DNA of 64,000 bases from a bacterium SCSIO 12643 (GTDB lineage: Bacteria; Bacteroidota; Bacteroidia; Flavobacteriales_G; Salibacteraceae). The stretch is from positions 1,240,001 to 1,304,000 of the forward strand of contig CP073750.1 of NCBI GenBank assembly GCA_024398135.1, read 5' to 3'. Positions 17,794 to 27,208 of this stretch are shown in pieces. Numbering within the stretch: position 1 is the first letter of the stretch; the number at the start of each line of letters is the position of its first letter. The translations under genes were made by a program, and so were the position numbers. The notes below the pieces were generated by a model. That model was given only the letters and a program-made list of their open reading frames with translations, was not told the DNA's origin and ran no database searches.

Positions 17794-18665
17794 TTATTCA
17801 AGTAGACTGCTAGTTTAGCATTTAATGGTGGATAATTAACTGGAGGTGCATGTTTACAATTCGGTAATAAACTCCCTTCTACAAAATTGGGAAATACCTC
17901 CTTGGCACGTTCAATTACCTGCTCTCCCGGAAAGAAAACATCTTCATCCGCACCTAAAACATACACTGGAGCTTGTAAAGATTCCATTTGCGCTTTAGTT
18001 ACCAACGGAGGTTTACGCATGTCCATATCAACATATTTAAAAATATCCGCCTGGAATTCATGCCAACCTTCCGGATCGGTAAAAATATTATCTAAGAGTT
18101 GATCCAGATTCTTCCTGGACGGAATTAAGTTATATTTCAACATGGGCCAGGCTACTTTTTTAACGGATACCCACGGTGAACTATCCACAATCCCTCCAGG
18201 TACCACCAATATCAGTTTTGAAATTCTTTGTGGGGCATATGCCGCCAATTTCATGGATACGAAAGCACCGTAAGAAACACCCACTATATTCACCTGGCTA
18301 ATAGATAAATGATCTAAGACTTCTTCAAACCAAACGCCATAGCTGTGGTCTTTAATACTTGGTCTGTGCTCTGCGCTTCTTCCAGTCTGACCAATCATAT
18401 CCGGGGCATAAACTCTATGCGTTTTAACCAACTCTGAAATCGCCAATAATGCTATAGGTGCATTCGCTCCAACTCCATGCATGACCACAACTGGTGGGGC
18501 CTCCTCAGGACCCGCAATCAATACGTTTGTAGCCCCGAAACTGGTTTCAAAATTCTTCTCCACAAAATCAAATGGTAGCTTAGACAATGCTTGTCGGTAA
18601 TGCCCTTGAAATTTTCTTCGACCTTCTTCTGATTTATATATGGTTGACTGTTTCATAAAACTCAT
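17790..18665 (-). CDS. alpha/beta hydrolase
   Basis: A 291-residue alpha/beta-hydrolase-fold enzyme. The oxyanion motif is VMHGVGAN (about 61-68); the nucleophile is Ser131 in GVSYGAF; the acid is in LGADEDVFFPGE and the His in NCKHAPPVNYP. The start MSFMKQ at 18665 is adjacent to the divergent TetR promoter; an internal ATG at 18656 is also possible. The gene is divergent from a TetR regulator with a palindrome between them, so it is probably the regulated target. The substrate (an ester, epoxide or lactone) cannot be told. Confidence 0.9.
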   Translation of the reverse strand: MSFMKQSTIYKSEEGRRKFQGHYRQALSKLPFDFVEKNFETSFGATNVLIAGPEEAPPVVVMHGVGANAPIALLAISELVKTHRVYAPDMIGQTGRSAEHRPSIKDHSYGVWFEEVLDHLSISQVNIVGVSYGAFVSMKLAAYAPQRISKLILVVPGGIVDSSPWVSVKKVAWPMLKYNLIPSRKNLDQLLDNIFTDPEGWHEFQADIFKYVDMDMRKPPLVTKAQMESLQAPVYVLGADEDVFFPGEQVIERAKEVFPNFVEGSLLPNCKHAPPVNYPPLNAKLAVYLNN

Positions 18666-18694
18666 TTTTGTAGTACAAATGTATTCAAAAAATC

Positions 18695-18720
18695 AAAATT
18701 AGGACGATTGGTCTAATTTT
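18695..18720. promoter_or_regulatory. TetR operator candidate between hydrolase and tetR-like genes
   Basis: A 26-base inverted repeat with perfect 8-base arms AAAATTAG (18695-18702) and CTAATTTT (18713-18720) around the core GACGATTGGT, itself partly symmetric. It lies 30 bases upstream of the hydrolase start and 15 bases before the regulator start, the usual place for an operator controlling both. Confidence 0.65.
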
Positions 18721-18735
18721 AATATTTTAGAGGTT

Positions 18736-19371
18736 ATGAAAACCAAAGAGAAAATTTTATCCTCCGCATTAAACTTGTTCAATCAACAGGGCGTAAGCTC
18801 TATTTCTTTACGTGATATCGCGCAATCTACCGGTATTAGCAAAGGAAACATCGGTTACCATTTTCCCCTTAAAGAGGATATCGTTTACCAGTTATATACT
18901 CAAATGAAGGAAGAGTTATATGAAATCTCAAAGCAGTTTGTCTCTACACCTGACTTACTAGAAATGTTGCTAAATGCACCAATTCTCACTTATGAATTAT
19001 CTCATAAATATCGTTTTCTATACACCGAATACGTTCATGTATTACAACAATATCCAAGAATAAAAGAAGAACACCAACAGGAAGTTTCGGAAAGGAAAAA
19101 TCAATTTAAATTCATTCTTCAAGGTCTTCAATCCACTCAGATCTTAAGAAATGATATTAGTAAACCTCAATGGGATATTATTTTACAGCAGAGTGGCCTT
19201 GTTAGGACCATGTGGTTTGCATATACTGCATTCCAACAAGACCTTTCCAAAAAAGATAAACTTTGGAATTACGTAGAAATGGTGAACCAATTATTATGGC
19301 CATATCTAACACCTAAAGGAATCTCACAATACGACCAAATTACTCAAAAAATCAAAAAATCATTAATGTAA
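18736..19371 (+). CDS. TetR/AcrR-family transcriptional regulator
   Basis: A 211-residue repressor. The N-terminal helix-turn-helix is standard: KEKILSSALNLFNQQGVSSI, then LRDIAQSTGISKGNIGYHF (about 24-42). The ligand-binding C-terminal domain is divergent and helical. It is divergent from the alpha/beta hydrolase gene and probably represses both through the 18695-18720 palindrome; the ligand would be a substrate or product of the hydrolase. Its end overlaps the convergent GT-C-like gene by 9 bases. Confidence 0.92.
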   Translation: MKTKEKILSSALNLFNQQGVSSISLRDIAQSTGISKGNIGYHFPLKEDIVYQLYTQMKEELYEISKQFVSTPDLLEMLLNAPILTYELSHKYRFLYTEYVHVLQQYPRIKEEHQQEVSERKNQFKFILQGLQSTQILRNDISKPQWDIILQQSGLVRTMWFAYTAFQQDLSKKDKLWNYVEMVNQLLWPYLTPKGISQYDQITQKIKKSLM

Positions 19372-20916
19372 TTGAATTCGCTCATCCCAGCCTCCGCCTA
19401 TAACACCAACTCTTAATAAGTCTCCTTCAAGTTTAGGATATGCGATTAACACCGGATAATTTTCCTCGACCTCATAAACGTCATGATTAAACGAAATTGT
19501 ATCGCTGAAAACAACATCACCACCTTTTTGTATTTCCCTAAATATTCTGGTCTCTTCTGCTAAATCTTTCAAACTTAATGTCACCAATCCCAAATCTTGA
19601 TATACCAACACCTTTCTTTCTTCATTTTCGGTGAGCACAATCGAAGTGTATTCTTTTAATTGCTCCAAAAAATTCTGGTGGTATCTATCTTTCCTCAAAT
19701 AATATACTTCATGAGGATAAATTTCTCTGTCATAGTTAGCCAGGATATCCAAGGGTTTTCTCCATTGTACAGCCTTGGTGTCTAACCTTTTTTGATACTC
19801 ACTTTGATTATAAAAATTATCAATCAATAAACCCAGAACCCCCATGTTGATTACAATAAACACAAGCTTTGGAATTTTTAAACGGTCCATAATCGGATCC
19901 AATATTTCCATTAAAGAAATCACTACCAGAGGCCAAAACGGCAACAATACTCTTCCGGTAGGCAAAGGTTTATTTCCGATCCAGGCCATTGTAATAATCA
20001 AAGCAAATGTACCAATGGTAATAAGTCCAATAGGGTTCTTAAATTTTGAAATAAAAAAGAAACCGATAATCAAGCCCACAATCAAAAAAGTCGCAGGAAT
20101 TATATAAGCCATTTCCATTTCAGAACGCCCCAAAAATCTGGAGATGAAATCATATGGTATAGCCTCAATGACCCCTTCTTCATAAGCTCCATAAAGAGGC
20201 TTTCCCTCTCGTGTAACCGAAAAAAAGCCGTAAACTCCAAGTAAAAACAGTCCTATAATCCACCTCAATTTCTTCTTAGGAATTTCGGGTAATTTCCATT
20301 TAAAATCAAAAACAAAAATGTAAGCGCCCATTACCAGAATAATTGGAATAGCTACATAATTCGCATACATGGCTAAAAGGAATAAATATGCCAACCATAG
20401 ATACCATTGGTTAAACTTGTCCTTATTCTTGTACACAAAAACAGATGCCAATAAAAATGCGGCAGACATTCCATATCCTCTGGCCATTGACAAATAGGTT
20501 GTAAAATAGTAAAAGAGCAACAGCAGTCCTAAAAATATCAATCGGTTTTTAAATTGTTTTGAAAACGATATTGCCGTGGAAATATAAACCCCTGCCAATA
20601 ACACGGCCGGTAATCTAATTGCAAAATCGTTATAAGGGAAAAACAGTGTGGTTACCGTCATCAATAGCGAATTCAAGACATGTGTATTCGCTATTCTAAA
20701 TTGATATATTTTCCAAACATCCTGAATTCTGCCGGTATTCATATAGGTATAGGCCTCATCATAGGTCATATCCATATATGCAGCCTGGAAGATGACCCAA
20801 ACGAAAATCACAGTACCTAATAAAATACTCACCACATCCTCAAAACTCTTGATCTTTAAATCAAAAAAAGGTTTCAATTTTTTTCCAAATTCTGATAACG
20901 TAGTTATTATTCCCAT
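19363..20916 (-). CDS. GT-C-fold glycosyltransferase-like membrane protein (paralog 1)
   Basis: A 517-residue polytopic protein with about 10-11 helices and a soluble C-terminal region (about 385-517). In the first periplasmic loop MTYDEAYTYMNTGRIQD carries the Asp-Glu pair at the position of the GT-C catalytic acid. A second conserved segment is GNKPLPTGRVLLPFWPL. It is closely similar throughout to the next gene (20979-22550), so the two arose by tandem duplication. The likely activity is transfer of a sugar from a polyprenyl-phosphate donor to an acceptor outside the inner membrane; neither is known. Confidence 0.75.
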   Translation of the reverse strand: MGIITTLSEFGKKLKPFFDLKIKSFEDVVSILLGTVIFVWVIFQAAYMDMTYDEAYTYMNTGRIQDVWKIYQFRIANTHVLNSLLMTVTTLFFPYNDFAIRLPAVLLAGVYISTAISFSKQFKNRLIFLGLLLLFYYFTTYLSMARGYGMSAAFLLASVFVYKNKDKFNQWYLWLAYLFLLAMYANYVAIPIILVMGAYIFVFDFKWKLPEIPKKKLRWIIGLFLLGVYGFFSVTREGKPLYGAYEEGVIEAIPYDFISRFLGRSEMEMAYIIPATFLIVGLIIGFFFISKFKNPIGLITIGTFALIITMAWIGNKPLPTGRVLLPFWPLVVISLMEILDPIMDRLKIPKLVFIVINMGVLGLLIDNFYNQSEYQKRLDTKAVQWRKPLDILANYDREIYPHEVYYLRKDRYHQNFLEQLKEYTSIVLTENEERKVLVYQDLGLVTLSLKDLAEETRIFREIQKGGDVVFSDTISFNHDVYEVEENYPVLIAYPKLEGDLLRVGVIGGGWDERIQLH

Positions 20917-20978
20917 GAAATCTATTTCCTGCGAAAATAGGTTAGTCCTTTTTATGAATAAGCATTCTTCTATATATA

Positions 20979-22550
20979 TTAGCGAATATCTATATCAATT
21001 GACCAGTCACAATTATTGGGAATCAATACGATTTTATCCCCATCCACATTTGAAGGATAAGACAAATAAGTCCACATTTGATTTCCAGACTTATACAAAT
21101 AATATTCAAGAATCCACTCATCCTCATAAATCAACTCACCGGTTTTATAAACTTTCCTATAAAACCTATCGAAATATGGCTTTCTATTAAAATCAAAAGC
21201 CACTACTCTCAGTTGATCATACCCAGACCACTTCACACCATTTTTCTCCATAACAAATGATGGTTTCATTTGACTTAACTTTTTTTGAATAAGTCCATGA
21301 TAAAGGTCTTTCTCCAAAACATATCTATCGTGAGGGAAATAATAAGTATCAAAAGGATAAATATCTTTATCATAATCTGCTAATATAATAAGAGGCTTCC
21401 TCCACAATTCCAGTTTATCTTTATATAGATTTGAAAAATACGTCTGATTAGAGAAATTGATCATAAACACGACTAAAAACAAAACGTTAAATAATAAAAC
21501 CACCTTTTTAGATATCCTTAGGGATTCAGTTAAATAATCCAATATTTCAATTATAAGAAGTACTATCAATGGCCAAAATGGAATCAATACTCTGCCGGTC
21601 GGTAGAGGTTTATTTCCTATCCAACTAATACCTATTATTAATACCAATGTACTTATCAAGATTACACCATACATTTTTTGCGCACGGGTTACCAGGAACG
21701 TTCCTAATGATAAAAAAACCAAACCCAATGTCCCTATAACAACCCAATGCTCAGAAATATTGGATGAATCAATAAAACGACTGACCAAATCATAAGGAAT
21801 AGCTTTAAAAAAACCAATATCATATGCGCCATATAAAGGTCTCCCCCCTCTTGTTACCAAAAAAAAAGCAAAAATGCTGATTGCAAAAAGTGTTATTATT
21901 CTAATCCACTTTGACCTGGAAATTCTGGGTATTAAAAACTTAAAGTCAACAACCCAGATATAAATGCTAAAAACACATACTATAGGTATTGCTACGAAAT
22001 TGGAATATATGGACAATAAAAAGAAATTGGCCATCCATAAATACCAATTATGAAATTGCTGTTTATTCTTATGCACATAAACAGCGGCAAGAAGGAAAGC
22101 TGCGCACATCCCATAACCTCTTGCCAACGATAAATACCATGTGAAATAAAAAAAACCAAAAAGTAATCCAAGAAAGATCAACCTGTTCTTAAACTGTTTA
22201 GAAATTGATAATGCCACAGAGATGTAAAATCCAGCTATTAAAATAGCAGGTAATCGAATAGCAAAATCATTATACGGGAAAAATAAAGTGGTCACGGTCA
22301 TCAAAAGAGAATTCAATATATGGGTATTGGCAATCTCAAATTTGAATATTCCCCAAAAATCTTGGATACGACCAGTATGAAGATACGTATACGCCTCGTC
22401 ATAGGTCATATCTAAAGTTATCCCATGAAAAACGACAATTACGAATATTAGTACGCCTAGCACCAATGAGAACAGGTCTTCAAAGTTCTCTATTTTAAAA
22501 TTAAAAAAAGGGGTAAGACCTTTTAGGAGGTCCGAGTTTAGTAGGCTCAT
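20979..22550 (-). CDS. GT-C-fold glycosyltransferase-like membrane protein (paralog 2)
   Basis: A 523-residue paralog of the neighbouring gene, with the same acidic loop motif (DMTYDEAYTYLHTGRIQD), the same NTHILNSLLMTVTTLFFPYN block and the same GNKPLPTGRVLIPFWPL block. The soluble C-terminus (about 390-523) is more divergent, suggesting different acceptors. It lies upstream of paralog 1 on the same strand with a 62-base gap. The DNA here is AT-rich, a little more so than the flanking genes. Confidence 0.75.
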   Translation of the reverse strand: MSLLNSDLLKGLTPFFNFKIENFEDLFSLVLGVLIFVIVVFHGITLDMTYDEAYTYLHTGRIQDFWGIFKFEIANTHILNSLLMTVTTLFFPYNDFAIRLPAILIAGFYISVALSISKQFKNRLIFLGLLFGFFYFTWYLSLARGYGMCAAFLLAAVYVHKNKQQFHNWYLWMANFFLLSIYSNFVAIPIVCVFSIYIWVVDFKFLIPRISRSKWIRIITLFAISIFAFFLVTRGGRPLYGAYDIGFFKAIPYDLVSRFIDSSNISEHWVVIGTLGLVFLSLGTFLVTRAQKMYGVILISTLVLIIGISWIGNKPLPTGRVLIPFWPLIVLLIIEILDYLTESLRISKKVVLLFNVLFLVVFMINFSNQTYFSNLYKDKLELWRKPLIILADYDKDIYPFDTYYFPHDRYVLEKDLYHGLIQKKLSQMKPSFVMEKNGVKWSGYDQLRVVAFDFNRKPYFDRFYRKVYKTGELIYEDEWILEYYLYKSGNQMWTYLSYPSNVDGDKIVLIPNNCDWSIDIDIR

Positions 22551-22650
22551 TCAAAATTATTTAAAACTAAAATAATTAATGTACACTATAAATTAAGATC
22601 AGACCTAAGAATACTTTATTCCGAGAGATTACATTTGCTAAAAAATCAAA

Positions 22651-23121
22651 GTGTACTCATTTACATTAGCACTTCATTCATGGAACCGATGGGCAGTTCT
22701 TATAAGCCTGATTCTTATCTGTATCACCTCTTTTAGAGGGTGGAAAAAACAACTTGTTTTTGAACGGAAAAATAGAATCCTACAAACAGTTACTCTATCA
22801 ATTGCGCATTTACAATTGTTCATTGGCCTCTATTTATATTTTATCAGCCCAATTAGCAGCTACTTTCTTTCTCACTTTTCTGAAGGGATTCATGAGCGGG
22901 AACTGCGTTTCTTTGGAATGGAGCACGTCTTTGTGATGGTCATCGCCATCGTATTGATAACCATTGGAAATTCCAAAATAAAGAATGCACAAACAGACAA
23001 TAGAAAATTCAAGCTCCAATTCGTATGGTTTGGAATTGGATTAATTTTGATTATAAGTTCTATTCCGTGGAGTTTTTCTCCACTGATTAGTCGTCCTTTA
23101 TTTAGGCCTTTTATTTTTTAA
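22651..23121 (+). CDS. cytochrome-b-like integral membrane protein
   Basis: A 156-residue protein with four transmembrane helices. It starts HSWNRWAVL after a few residues, with further His in SIAHLQLFIG and GMEHVFVM, placed so that they could bind heme. Proteins of this type are often annotated as cytochrome B in flavobacteria, but no function is established. The start is GTG at 22651; no other start keeps the first helix. Its last 11 bases overlap the convergent ABC-F gene. Confidence 0.65.
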   Translation: MYSFTLALHSWNRWAVLISLILICITSFRGWKKQLVFERKNRILQTVTLSIAHLQLFIGLYLYFISPISSYFLSHFSEGIHERELRFFGMEHVFVMVIAIVLITIGNSKIKNAQTDNRKFKLQFVWFGIGLILIISSIPWSFSPLISRPLFRPFIF

Positions 23122-24748
23122 GGTCAATCTCTTTTAAATTTTCAATTCTATTTCGTTCAAGAAAGTCATCAATTGTTTCGAAATGTTCAATGACTCTTTG
23201 ATCTTTAAATTCAAAAACCTTTTGAGATAATCCTTGTAAAAAGTCTCTATCGTGAGATACTAATATTAATGTCCCATCAAACGCGCTCAGTGCTTCTTTT
23301 AGAACATCTTTAGATTTTAAATCCAAATGATTGGTCGGCTCATCCAGGATCAGAACATTCACGGGTTCCAATAACAACTTCACCATTGCCAACCTGGTCT
23401 TTTCTCCTCCGGAAAGCACACTCACTTTCTTATCAATCGCATCTCCGCTAAACATAAACTGACCTAGAATATTCTTGATTTGCTTACGAATATCTCCTTT
23501 GGCCACCTGATCTACAGTCTCAAAAATCGTGAGACTCGGATCCAATAATGAAGCTTGATTTTGAGCAAAATATCCAACCTGCGCATTATGTCCCAAACCA
23601 CATTCTCCTTCAAATTCAATCTCCCTCATAATGGCTTTGATCATAGTGGACTTCCCCTCTCCATTCCTTCCAACGAAAGATACTTTTTGACCACGTTCAA
23701 TACTCATATTGGCATTTTTAAATACCGCATGATCTCCGTACCTTTTTGACATTTCCCTTACCACAACCGGAAAATCGCCTGAACGTTGTGCTGGAGGAAA
23801 TCTTAATTTCAAAGAAGAATTATCTACTTCATCAATCTCAATAATTTCGAGCTTCTCCAACATTCTCTCTCTAGAATTCACCTGATTTGTTTTGGAATAC
23901 GTTCCTCTAAATCGTTCGATAAAAGCTTTATTATCTGCAATGAACTTTTGTTGTTCCTGATATGCCTTTAACTGGTGTGCTCTACGTTCTTCTCTTAAGG
24001 TTAAATAATGGCTATAATTGGCTTTATAGTCATATATTTTACCCATAGTGACTTCAATCGTTCGATTGGTAATATTGTCAATAAATGCTCTATCGTGTGA
24101 AATCACCACAACAGCCTTCGCTTTATTCACCAAAAAGTTTTCCAACCAAATCACCGATTCAATATCCACATGATTCGTAGGCTCATCCAAAAGAATTAAA
24201 TCTGGTTTTTGCAGTAGTATTTTGGCCAACTCAATTCTCATTCGCCACCCCCCGCTAAACTCACTGGTTTGACGATTAAAATCTGAACGTTTAAACCCCA
24301 GACCTTGTAAAGCTTTTTCAACTTCTGCATCGTAATTGACATCTTCAATGGCATAGAATTTCTCACCCAACTCTGTCACACGTTCAATGATCTTCATATA
24401 CTCCGCAGATTCATAATCCGTTCGCGTTTCTAATTCTTTATTTAGACGATCAATTTCGTCTCGCATAGAGAATATATGCGCAAACGCCTTGGAAGCTTCC
24501 CCAAAAACGGTACAATTGTCTTCCGTCAATAAATGCTGCGGTAAATACGCAATTACGGTATCACCAGGGGCACTCACATTTCCTTTAGATGGCTTCTGAA
24601 CTCCAGCAATAATCTTCATCATGGTGGATTTTCCCGCACCATTCTTCCCCATCAAAGCGATCTTATCATTCTCATTGATCACAAACGAAACATCACTAAA
24701 CAATGTATGTCCGCTAAACTCAACTCCTAAACCATCTACAGATATCAT
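23111..24748 (-). CDS. ABC-F family ATPase (translation factor type)
   Basis: A 545-residue soluble protein with two ABC ATPase domains and no membrane domain. Walker A motifs are GKNGAGKST (about 34-42) and GRNGEGKST; signature motifs are FSGGWRMRIELAK and LSGGEKTRLAMVK; Walker B is followed by DEPTNHVD and DEPTNHLD. The domains are joined by a charged linker (about 240-320) typical of ribosome-binding ABC-F proteins such as Ettl/Uup/YbiT-like factors. A role in relieving stalled ribosomes is expected; subfamily is not assigned. It is not clearly linked to its neighbours. Confidence 0.94.
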   Translation of the reverse strand: MISVDGLGVEFSGHTLFSDVSFVINENDKIALMGKNGAGKSTMMKIIAGVQKPSKGNVSAPGDTVIAYLPQHLLTEDNCTVFGEASKAFAHIFSMRDEIDRLNKELETRTDYESAEYMKIIERVTELGEKFYAIEDVNYDAEVEKALQGLGFKRSDFNRQTSEFSGGWRMRIELAKILLQKPDLILLDEPTNHVDIESVIWLENFLVNKAKAVVVISHDRAFIDNITNRTIEVTMGKIYDYKANYSHYLTLREERRAHQLKAYQEQQKFIADNKAFIERFRGTYSKTNQVNSRERMLEKLEIIEIDEVDNSSLKLRFPPAQRSGDFPVVVREMSKRYGDHAVFKNANMSIERGQKVSFVGRNGEGKSTMIKAIMREIEFEGECGLGHNAQVGYFAQNQASLLDPSLTIFETVDQVAKGDIRKQIKNILGQFMFSGDAIDKKVSVLSGGEKTRLAMVKLLLEPVNVLILDEPTNHLDLKSKDVLKEALSAFDGTLILVSHDRDFLQGLSQKVFEFKDQRVIEHFETIDDFLERNRIENLKEIDLKK

Positions 24749-24896
24749 ATCAAAAAAATTATGGCGGCAAATCTAATGATTCCTTACCGGGTATAATTAA
24801 ATCTTTAGACATCAGAATTTCCATTTTTTGATTTAGGTCAAAAAATAATTTCATCACTCAAATGACCTTTGCACCGCAAATCAACCAAATCCAATT

Positions 24897-25460
24897 ATGA
24901 AATTACATTACACATTAAAAATCTATATTTTCTTTACATTTCTGCTTTCTGCACAACTGATACAGGCACAATCTGATAGTTATTATCTTATCGGATTAAA
25001 AGGTGGAGTCAATGTAGCCAACCTTCAAGGATCAGAAGGTTCAACACTCACAGGTTTTACAGGTGGGCTATATGCTGAATATTTAATTTCCCCTGTATTT
25101 ACGCTTAGATCTGAAGCGCTATACTCTCTTCAGGGAAATCGAAATGATCTACTTAGTGATCGCATCAAACTACATTATTTAAACTGGCCTATTTTAGGTA
25201 AAGTTTATGTTTCCGATATGCTTGGATTAGAATTTGGGCCTCAAATTGGTTTTCTGCTAAGTGGTACCGGAGGCACATTACCAAGTGGAGCATATAACGC
25301 TGTAGACTTTGGGTTGGCATTCGGAACTTCTGTGAATGTAGTGTCCAATCTGGACATCGGTGTGCGTTATAATCTAGGATTAACGGAAGTCACAAAAACG
25401 CATCAAAACATAAAAAACTCAGTTTTTCAATTTACCCTGGGCTATACTTTGGGTTATTAA
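24897..25460 (+). CDS. outer-membrane beta-barrel protein (PorT-like)
   Basis: A 187-residue protein with a signal peptide ending LIQAQS (about residue 25) and a small eight-strand-type barrel, seen in alternating strands such as YYLIGLKGGVNVANLQG, SPVFTLRSEALYSLQG and NLDIGVRYNLGLTEV. It belongs to the OMP_b-brl_2 / PorT-like group common in Bacteroidota. No further function can be given. It is a single plus-strand gene. Confidence 0.82.
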   Translation: MKLHYTLKIYIFFTFLLSAQLIQAQSDSYYLIGLKGGVNVANLQGSEGSTLTGFTGGLYAEYLISPVFTLRSEALYSLQGNRNDLLSDRIKLHYLNWPILGKVYVSDMLGLEFGPQIGFLLSGTGGTLPSGAYNAVDFGLAFGTSVNVVSNLDIGVRYNLGLTEVTKTHQNIKNSVFQFTLGYTLGY

Positions 25461-25499
25461 GTCCGTTTAATTTGATTACTTTAGATTCAAAGTATTCTT

Positions 25500-25879
25500 A
25501 TGGCAGATTTAAATGTATTCGGACAACCACTCATCCCATGTAGTATGGAACCTCTTACTGGTTATTTTAGAGATGGCTGTTGTAATACAGATGAAACTGA
25601 TGTAGGCGTACACACTGTTTGTATTGTGGCTACGAAAGAATTTCTAGATTTTTCAAAATCCGTAGGTAACGTAACGATCTTTCTACGCCATTACCTCAAT
25701 GGAATTTTGCAGGAGTTAAACCAGGTGACAAATGGTGTTTATGTGCAGCGAGGTTTTTACAGGCACATCAAAATCACGCGGCTCCAAAAGTCGTTCTAGA
25801 AGCTACCAATGAAAAAACATTGGAAATTGTTTCAATGGATATCCTACTGGAATATGCTTTTTATAGTAATCCGTCTTAG
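25500..25879 (+). pseudogene. DUF2237-family gene with a 5-base tandem duplication frameshift
   Basis: The first 57 codons encode a clear DUF2237 start: NVFGQPLIPCSMEPLTGYF, GCCNTDETDVGVHTVCIV and EFLDFSKSVGN. At 25666-25675 GTAAC occurs twice in tandem, shifting the frame by two. If one copy is removed the frame continues as DLSTPLPQWNFAGVKPGDKW, CLCAARFLQAHQ and VVLEATNEKTLEIVSMDIL to a TAG at 25877, giving a full-length protein of about 125 residues. As written, only a chimeric 99-residue product would be made. The rest of the gene is undamaged, so this is a very recent mutation, a reversible slippage, or a sequence error. Confidence 0.85.
25666..25675 (+). repeat. GTAAC tandem duplication disrupting the DUF2237 gene
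   Basis: Two adjacent copies of GTAAC. Removing one restores the frame across the whole family-conserved region. Confidence 0.9.
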
Positions 25880-25894
25880 AAATTTCTAAGACGG
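25871..25894. terminator. bidirectional palindromic terminator between DUF2237 and hemL
   Basis: A perfect 24-base palindrome, CCGTCTTAG, AAATTT, CTAAGACGG. It overlaps the stop codon of the DUF2237 gene and lies 13 bases from the convergent end of hemL, with T-rich sequence downstream on the plus strand. It probably terminates both genes. Confidence 0.7.
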
Positions 25895-25907
25895 ATTAAT
25901 CTTTTAT

Positions 25908-27200
25908 CTACTTAGCAATAGTCGCTAAAGTTTCAGCTGCTCGTTTTACAGTGTTATCAATATCTTCGTAAGACAATGCATCACAGATAAACCAGGTTTC
26001 GTATGCTGATGGTGCTAAATACACACCTCTTTCCAACATTCCATGAAAGAATGCTTTAAACTTAGGATTATCCCCTGCCTTAGCGGTCTCAAAATCGATC
26101 ACCTCTGAATCACAAAAATGCACAGAAATCATAGACCCATATCTGTTGATGGTATACGCATGTCCTGAAGCACTGAAAACAGCATCTAACTCTTTATGCA
26201 AATAAGCTGTTTTCTCATTGATTCGCGTATAGATTTCTCTGTCCTCATTCAATGCAGATAACATCGCTAGTCCAGCCGACATCGCCAATGGATTCCCTGA
26301 CAATGTACCTGCCTGATAAACTGCTCCTAATGGGGCCAACATATTCATAATTTCATTACGTGCCGCAAAAGCACCTACAGGAAGTCCGCCTCCAATGATT
26401 TTTCCAAAGCACACAATATCTGCTGTAATTCCGAAAACTTCCTGTGCGCCACCTGGCGCCAATCTAAATCCGGTCATCACCTCATCAAAGATCAGTAATA
26501 TTCCTTTCGATTCAGTATATGCTCTAAGCTCATTTAAAAACCCTGGTTGTGGAGGAATACACCCCATGTTTCCGGCAACAGGCTCAATAATAATCGCTGC
26601 AATTTCGCCTTCATGTTCTTCCACTATGCTTTTAACATGCGCCATGTCATTATAGTTCGCCAACAAAGTATCTTTTGCGGTACCTTGTGTCACTCCAGGG
26701 CTATTTGGTGCACCGAATGTCACCGCTCCACTACCTGCTGCAATCAAAAATGAGTCCGAATGACCATGATAGCATCCTGCAAACTTGATAATCTTGTCTT
26801 TTCCGGTAAAACCACGAGCCAAACGAATCGCACTCATACACGCTTCCGTTCCTGAATTTACCATTCTGATTTGATCAATGCCAGGTACCATAGAAACAAT
26901 CAATTTCGCAATCTCAGTTTCCACTTCTGTTGGTGTTCCAAATGAAGTTCCTTTTCTGGCTCTATCGACCACTGCATTTACAACTGGCTGATATGCATGC
27001 CCCAAAATCTGCGGACCCCAGGAATTGATATAATCAATATAGGTATGTCCATCCTCATCTTCTAAATAAGGCCCTTCAGCACCTTTAATATAAATAGGTG
27101 TTCCACCTACAGATTTAAATGCTCTCACCGGAGAATTTACTCCTCCCGGAATATACTTCTGTGCATCTTGAAACAACGCACTACTTCTTTGATAACGCAT
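25908..27200 (-). CDS. hemL: glutamate-1-semialdehyde 2,1-aminomutase
   Basis: PLP enzyme converting glutamate-1-semialdehyde to 5-aminolevulinate, the second step of the C5 heme pathway. 430 residues from the ATG at 27200 ([20 protein letters not shown]). The upstream ATG at 27254 would add 18 residues inside the hemH coding region and is not supported. The PLP Lys is in [33 protein letters not shown] and [11 protein letters not shown] are the cofactor and substrate loops, and [10 protein letters not shown] holds the Asp that contacts the pyridine nitrogen. It follows hemH on the minus strand with an 8-base gap. Confidence 0.98.
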   Translation of the reverse strand: MRYQRSSALFQDAQKYIPGGVNSPVRAFKSVGGTPIYIKGAEGPYLEDEDGHTYIDYINSWGPQILGHAYQPVVNAVVDRARKGTSFGTPTEVETEIAKLIVSMVPGIDQIRMVNSGTEACMSAIRLARGFTGKDKIIKFAGCYHGHSDSFLIAAGSGAVTFGAPNSPGVTQGTAKDTLLANYNDMAHVKSIVEEHEGEIAAIIIEPVAGNMGCIPPQPGFLNELRAYTESKGILLIFDEVMTGFRLAPGGAQEVFGITADIVCFGKIIGGGLPVGAFAARNEIMNMLAPLGAVYQAGTLSGNPLAMSAGLAMLSALNEDREIYTRINEKTAYLHKELDAVFSASGHAYTINRYGSMISVHFCDSEVIDFETAKAGDNPKFKAFFHGMLERGVYLAPSAYETWFICDALSYEDIDNTVKRAAETLATIAK

Positions 27201-27208
27201 CAATAATT

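Noticed and set aside
20792-21260. Plus-strand frames between and over the GT-C paralogs
   Set aside because: Composition is AT-rich and there is no recognisable domain; they overlap the paralogs' reading frames or their gap.
25500-25799. A 99-residue intact gene
   Set aside because: After residue 57 the translation has no relation to the DUF2237 family, while the other frame restores it; it is a frameshift product.
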